Of a stretch of 29,395 bases of DNA, positions 26,277-29,395 are shown in pieces (within the stretch, counting starts at the first letter, position 1; every line of letters begins with the position of its first letter). The stretch lies in contig DATKZY010000243.1 of NCBI GenBank assembly GCA_035527715.1, positions 1 to 29,395 of the forward strand, written 5' to 3'. The translations under genes and the position numbers were made by a program. A model generated the notes under the pieces. It searched no databases, was not told where the DNA came from, and worked only from the letters and a program-made list of their open reading frames with translations. The stretch is from DSUN01 sp035527715. GTDB lineage: Bacteria > Planctomycetota > PUPC01 > DSUN01.

Positions 26277-27944
26277 CTATCTCTTCGTCACCAGGTCCCC
26301 GAACGGCCCGAGCAACGGGTACTTGTTCTGCCACGTGGTGTACATGATGCCCAGTGCGCCGGGCGTCTTGTCAAGGGCCTCGAGCCAGCCCTTCGGGTTG
26401 TCGAGCGTGTCGGCGTCGTAGTAGGCGCCGGCGAGGGTCTTGAAGCCAAGCGTGGAGAAATGCTTCAGGCTCGGCTCCCGCTTGTCGAAATACCAGCACG
26501 CGATGATCAGGTCCTTCGGCACGTGCTCCCACGAGCCCGCGAAGTCGCCTTCGACCAGGTAGTAGTCGCCGTGGGCGTTGTGGTTGGGGTCGAGCATGTC
26601 GGACCAGCAGTAGACCTCGGCCTTGGGGGCGGCCTCGCGGATCATCTGGAACTGCTTCGTGATGCAGTCGCCGAGGATCTCGCCCATCGTCATCTTGCGG
26701 CTCTTACACGCCTCGCACGAGCCGCCGGCACGCACCTCGTCCATGCTCAGCAGCCACTTGGCCGGACCGAGGTGCTTCTGGACGAGTCGCACTTGCTCCT
26801 TCCATATCTCGTAGAGCTTCGGCTCGCTCATGCACACGCTCACCTGGCCGTGGTTGATGGCGACGCCGTGGTAGTAGCTCACGCGGAGGCGTTCGCCCTC
26901 GGCGATGCGGGTGCCGGGCAGGAGCTTGAGCGGCGGCCCGTCGTGGTCGAAGCGGAAGTTCAGCTTCGGGTCGGCGATGGGCGCGAAGTCCTTGCCTTCC
27001 TCGTAGGCCGCGCCCGACGCCTCGCCCTTGACGGCGACCGGTGTGCCCGGGCGGCGGAGGACGTTGACCAGCCCCACCTCCTCGACCTTCAAGTCGTCCA
27101 CCCAGAACTTGCCGCTGCGCCCGCCCCAGGCGCCCGCGTAGACGCGCACCTTGTCGAACGCCAGGCTGTTGAAGCCGAGGACGATCTCCCGCCAGTCGCT
27201 GGTCGCGGGCACCTGCGGCTCGAAGGGCGCGAGGGCGCGGCTCTTCTCGGTGAGCACCTGCACGCGGAGCGCGCGGGTCGGCTCGACGCCCTCCGTCTTC
27301 ACCCACACGCTCACGCGGTAGCAGCGGTGGGGCTTGACGGCGATCTCCTGCGCCACGCGCGCGTGGCCGTGGCGGTCGCCGCCGAAGCTCTCGAACCGCA
27401 GCGATGCCTTGCCGCCGTGGCGCACCGCGGTGTCCACGAAGCTGATCTCGCCCGGCTTGTCGTGGAAGCGATAGCCCTTGAGCTGATTCCCCTTGTAGTC
27501 CTCGAAGCCGCTGTTGGCCACCTCGACCGGCGGGTCGGGCACGAAGTGTGCCTCGCTGCCTTTGGCGACGAAGAGCGCGTCCTTCACGGGGATGCCGGCC
27601 GCGAGGTTCTTGTCGTGGCCCAGCACGCTGCCGCCGTAGCCGGCCGAGAAGAAGATCGGGATGATCTCGACCTTGTGCTGCTGGCAGATGGCCTTGACCT
27701 GCTCGACCCGTTCGAAGAAATGCGCCGGCTGGAGGTCCAGCCGGTCCCAGCCCGTTGCCAGCACCATGCCGTTCAGCCCGTGCTCGGCGGCGGTGCGCAC
27801 GATGTCGCGGATCTCGGCGACATCGCTGTCCTTGTGCAGCCCGCGGCTCACGTAGACCCAGCGGCAGGGATACACGGCTGCCCCCGCGAGCGCCCCGCCC
27901 GCGAGCAGCCCCAACGCCACGAGAGCGACGCACACCCGTTCCAC
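26277..27944 (-). CDS. Secreted glycosidase-like barrel protein with inserted carbohydrate-binding-like domain
   Basis: About 555 aa. The GTG at 27944 has GGAGG 7 nt upstream and begins the signal peptide ERVCVALVALGLLAGGALAG. Residues about 25-130 look like the first strands of a TIM barrel (VAEIRDIVRTAAEHGLNGMV, VEIIPIFFSAGYGG). From about 140 to 285 there is a jelly-roll of CBM4/9 type (NSGFEDYKGN, HGGKASLRFES, YRVSVWVKTEGV, KFWVDDLKVEEV). The barrel seems to resume with KWLLSMDEVRAGG, AEVYCWSDMLDPNHNA and GIMYTTWQNKYP. SMDE may hold a catalytic acid. I cannot name a family; distant GH20-like relatives are possible. It is first in the operon with the tandem esterase (10-nt gap) and the DUF4091-like gene. 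Confidence 0.65.
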   Translation of the reverse strand: MERVCVALVALGLLAGGALAGAAVYPCRWVYVSRGLHKDSDVAEIRDIVRTAAEHGLNGMVLATGWDRLDLQPAHFFERVEQVKAICQQHKVEIIPIFFSAGYGGSVLGHDKNLAAGIPVKDALFVAKGSEAHFVPDPPVEVANSGFEDYKGNQLKGYRFHDKPGEISFVDTAVRHGGKASLRFESFGGDRHGHARVAQEIAVKPHRCYRVSVWVKTEGVEPTRALRVQVLTEKSRALAPFEPQVPATSDWREIVLGFNSLAFDKVRVYAGAWGGRSGKFWVDDLKVEEVGLVNVLRRPGTPVAVKGEASGAAYEEGKDFAPIADPKLNFRFDHDGPPLKLLPGTRIAEGERLRVSYYHGVAINHGQVSVCMSEPKLYEIWKEQVRLVQKHLGPAKWLLSMDEVRAGGSCEACKSRKMTMGEILGDCITKQFQMIREAAPKAEVYCWSDMLDPNHNAHGDYYLVEGDFAGSWEHVPKDLIIACWYFDKREPSLKHFSTLGFKTLAGAYYDADTLDNPKGWLEALDKTPGALGIMYTTWQNKYPLLGPFGDLVTKR

Positions 27945-27951
27945 GGCACGG

Positions 27952-27956
27952 CCTCC
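27952..27956 (-). promoter_or_regulatory. Ribosome binding site that sets the barrel-protein start
   Basis: GGAGG on the minus strand, 7 nt before the GTG at 27944. Together with the promoter at 27990-28018 it excludes the longer frame starting at 27980, which would begin only 3 nt after the predicted transcription start. Confidence 0.7.
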
Positions 27957-27989
27957 GAACGTCCCGGTGGCTCCCCACACCGCGCGGCC

Positions 27990-28018
27990 ATTCTACGCCG
28001 CCGCGGGAGGGGAATCAA
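27990..28018 (-). promoter_or_regulatory. Sigma-70 promoter of the three-gene secreted-enzyme operon
   Basis: On the minus strand TTGATT (28018-28013) and TAGAAT (27995-27990) are exactly 17 nt apart. The predicted start is near 27983, about 40 nt before the GTG at 27944. The -10 is identical to that of the GyrI-like gene. Confidence 0.65.
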
Positions 28019-28040
28019 CACTGAAGCCCATTCGCGGGCA

Positions 28041-28134
28041 TCGTTGTCGTCGTCGTCCTCGTCGTCGAATGGGTCTGGGTGAGGGAAGCCCAAGAGCTCG
28101 ACGACGACGACGAGGACGACGACGAGCACGACGA
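28041..28134. repeat. GTC/GAC trinucleotide inverted repeat
   Basis: The left arm (28041-28068) is a degenerate run of GTC triplets with one CTC. The right arm (28097-28134) is a run of GAC triplets with GAG and AGC interruptions and is largely complementary, including the CTC/GAG break. Together they form a long hairpin with a loop of about 28 nt. It lies between the divergent promoters of the operon and the last gene. Confidence 0.75.
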
Positions 28135-28176
28135 AAAAGAATCTGGGCGGGGCCCGCAATCAGAAGTCACGCCCCC

Positions 28177-28205
28177 TTGACGGCAACGCCGATGTGTCGT
28201 ACCCT
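28177..28205 (+). promoter_or_regulatory. Weak candidate promoter of the last gene
   Basis: TTGACG (28177-28182) and TACCCT (28200-28205) are 17 nt apart. The -10 matches only 3 of 6 bases, and the start near 28212 would leave a very short leader before the ATG at 28224. Treated as tentative. Confidence 0.3.
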
Positions 28206-28223
28206 CTGATGAGGAGGCGAACG

Positions 28224-29395
28224 ATGGGGATTGGTTTCTTCCTCGCCTGTCTGCTCGCATCTGCGCCGATGCGGCTCGCGGCGGCCGAGGCCGAGCAGAG
28301 GGCCGCCGCCGAGGCGTTTCTCAAACCCCTTGGCCCCCTCCCCGCCGACAGGTACGCCATCGCCCTCCTCAAGGACGACAAGCTCCCCAACCACGACCCC
28401 AAGCTGGCCGATGAGTTCACCGAACTCCTCCGCAAAGGCGGACACGAGGTCACGCTGATCAACGCGGACATCCTCTGCAACCGCTTCGCCATCACGACCG
28501 ACCGCTTCGACATGCTCTTCCTGCCCGCCTGCCACACATTGCCCGGCGAGGCGGGGCCGGTGATCAAGGCATACTGCGACAAGGGCGGCGACCTCGCCGC
28601 CCTCGGCACCCCCGCCTTCCGCAACATTCTGGCCAAGGTCGGCGGCAAGTGGCTCTCGAAGGACGACTGGCGCAAGCTCCTCAACGCTCAGCCCACCGGC
28701 CGCATGCTCTTCGACTTCGACGCCGAAGACCTCTCCAAGTGGCAGCGCCACTCCAACGCCCCCGACTCGCCCATCACCCGCGAGCTTGTCCCCGGCAAAG
28801 AGGGCAAGGCCCTCCACGTCGTCATCCCCAACATGACCGGCTGGGATGGCTTTGCCTCGCCGAAGCTCGACAAGCCTTTCCCCGACGGCCACACCCTCAC
28901 CTGCCTCTGGGCGAAGGCGGGGGATGTGGGCGGGGGCTCTGTCCCCCGCGAGGAGAAGGAAAAGACGCGGGGCACGGAGGCCCCGCCCACAGAGAAGCTG
29001 ATGCTCGAATGGCGCGAGAAGGACGGGTCCCGCTGGATCGCCGTCTTCCGCGTCGGACCCGACTGGCAGCGAATCGTCCTGGCCCCCAGCGACTTCAGGT
29101 TCTGGCAATCGGTGCCGACCCGCGGCGGGCCGGGCAACGGCTTCAAGCCCGAGAACGCCGAGCAACTCGTCCTCGGCGTCGCCCACACCCACACCGGCCC
29201 CCGCACCGGCCGCTACGAATTCCTCATCGACCAGCTCGGCACCGCCCCTGCCCCCGCCGACACGCCCGACTTCCTCTCCCCGCCCATCCTCGAGAACTTC
29301 AGCCCGAGCTACAAGTTCTTCCGCATCACTCAACAGGACCACTTGCTCCAGTGCTTGGCCGGGGCCTTCATGGCCACAGGCGATTGGTTCCTTCC
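28224..29395 (+). CDS. Secreted GATase-like protein with carbohydrate-binding domain, 3' end cut by window
   Basis: The frame is open from the ATG at 28224 to the window end (390 codons, no stop), so the gene is partial. AGGAGG precedes the start by 5-6 nt. A signal peptide (GIGFFLACLLASAPMRLAAA) leads to an alpha/beta domain (about 45-150) with RYAIALLKDDKLPNHDPKL, MLFLPACHTLPGEAGPV and CDKGGDLAALGTPAF, like the class I GATase-type or beta-galactosidase trimerisation fold. From about 165 to 345 follows a jelly-roll resembling CBM11-type domains (FDFDAEDLSKWQRH, DGSRWIAVFRVG, GRYEFLIDQLGTA). A 67-bp palindrome is read in frame within this domain (about residues 234-256). A glycosidase or other catalytic domain may follow beyond the edge. 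Function not assigned. Confidence 0.7.
   Translation, partial: MGIGFFLACLLASAPMRLAAAEAEQRAAAEAFLKPLGPLPADRYAIALLKDDKLPNHDPKLADEFTELLRKGGHEVTLINADILCNRFAITTDRFDMLFLPACHTLPGEAGPVIKAYCDKGGDLAALGTPAFRNILAKVGGKWLSKDDWRKLLNAQPTGRMLFDFDAEDLSKWQRHSNAPDSPITRELVPGKEGKALHVVIPNMTGWDGFASPKLDKPFPDGHTLTCLWAKAGDVGGGSVPREEKEKTRGTEAPPTEKLMLEWREKDGSRWIAVFRVGPDWQRIVLAPSDFRFWQSVPTRGGPGNGFKPENAEQLVLGVAHTHTGPRTGRYEFLIDQLGTAPAPADTPDFLSPPILENFSPSYKFFRITQQDHLLQCLAGAFMATGDWFL
28925..28991 (+). repeat. 67-bp palindromic element inside the last gene
   Basis: The arms 28925-28950 and 28966-28991 are 26 bp each, with three mismatches, around a purine-rich 15-nt loop. The left arm opens TGTGGGCGGGGGCTCTG and the right arm ends GAGGCCCCGCCCACA. 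It is translated in frame as about 23 residues (DVGGGSVPREEKEKTRGTEA and a few more) that interrupt two strands of the carbohydrate-binding domain. Its G/C palindrome structure is that of an intergenic repeat, not of a protein module. Confidence 0.75.

Noticed and set aside
28231..28458. 75-codon frame in the last gene
   Set aside because: The frame starting at 28224 has a ribosome site, a signal peptide and domain-like sequence up to the window end.

Overview
The window is a GC-rich bacterial chromosome segment of about 29.4 kb. It most likely comes from an uncultured member of the Planctomycetota or a close relative. The grounds are a PEP-CTERM surface protein, a zinc-ribbon/Ser-Thr kinase/LamG fusion, EF-hand secreted peptides, several large secreted or glycan-active proteins (GH38 alpha-mannosidase, SGNH hydrolase, tandem alpha/beta hydrolase, GH123/DUF4091-like protein) and abundant palindromic intergenic repeats. 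No rRNA, tRNA, CRISPR array, transposase or origin was seen. The phylum is an inference from gene types, not from a marker gene.

Layout. Positions 1-475 hold a nested palindromic repeat cluster and a promoter. Then come, on the plus strand: a GH38 alpha-mannosidase (476-3583); a near-perfect sigma-54 promoter (3641-3657) ahead of a frameshifted small secreted protein (3760-4037) and a two-EF-hand secreted protein (4060-4413); an SGNH-fold hydrolase (4521-5696); and a PEP-CTERM protein (6128-8335) with its own sigma-70 promoter. From 16926 down to 8396 the minus strand carries nine closely packed genes: tpx, ferritin, a metal-binding lipoprotein, zwf, dsbD, rubredoxin, and pyruvate dehydrogenase E1-alpha, E1-beta and E2. 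Divergent from tpx is a large Ser/Thr kinase (17329-20394), followed by a GyrI-like protein and a 73-aa orphan. Positions 27944-21474 hold a minus-strand operon of three large secreted or glycan-active proteins. The right edge cuts a secreted GATase-like/carbohydrate-binding protein (28224 onward).

How the genes may work together. The central cluster links NADPH production (G6PDH), thiol transfer across the membrane (DsbD), peroxide removal (Tpx), iron storage (ferritin), a one-electron carrier (rubredoxin) and entry of pyruvate into acetyl-CoA. It reads as a redox-homeostasis and central-carbon unit. The flanks are carbohydrate-processing and cell-surface genes.

The most unusual signal is a set of short palindromic repeats lying not only between genes but also in frame inside genes. 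Two sit in the two flexible linkers of the pyruvate dehydrogenase E2, one in the presumed interdomain linker of the alpha-mannosidase, and one in a loop of the carbohydrate-binding region of the last gene. In two further cases a repeat supplies the stop codon of a pdh gene. This resembles the palindromic elements of Rickettsia that insert within ORFs, and is the best candidate here for an under-described phenomenon.
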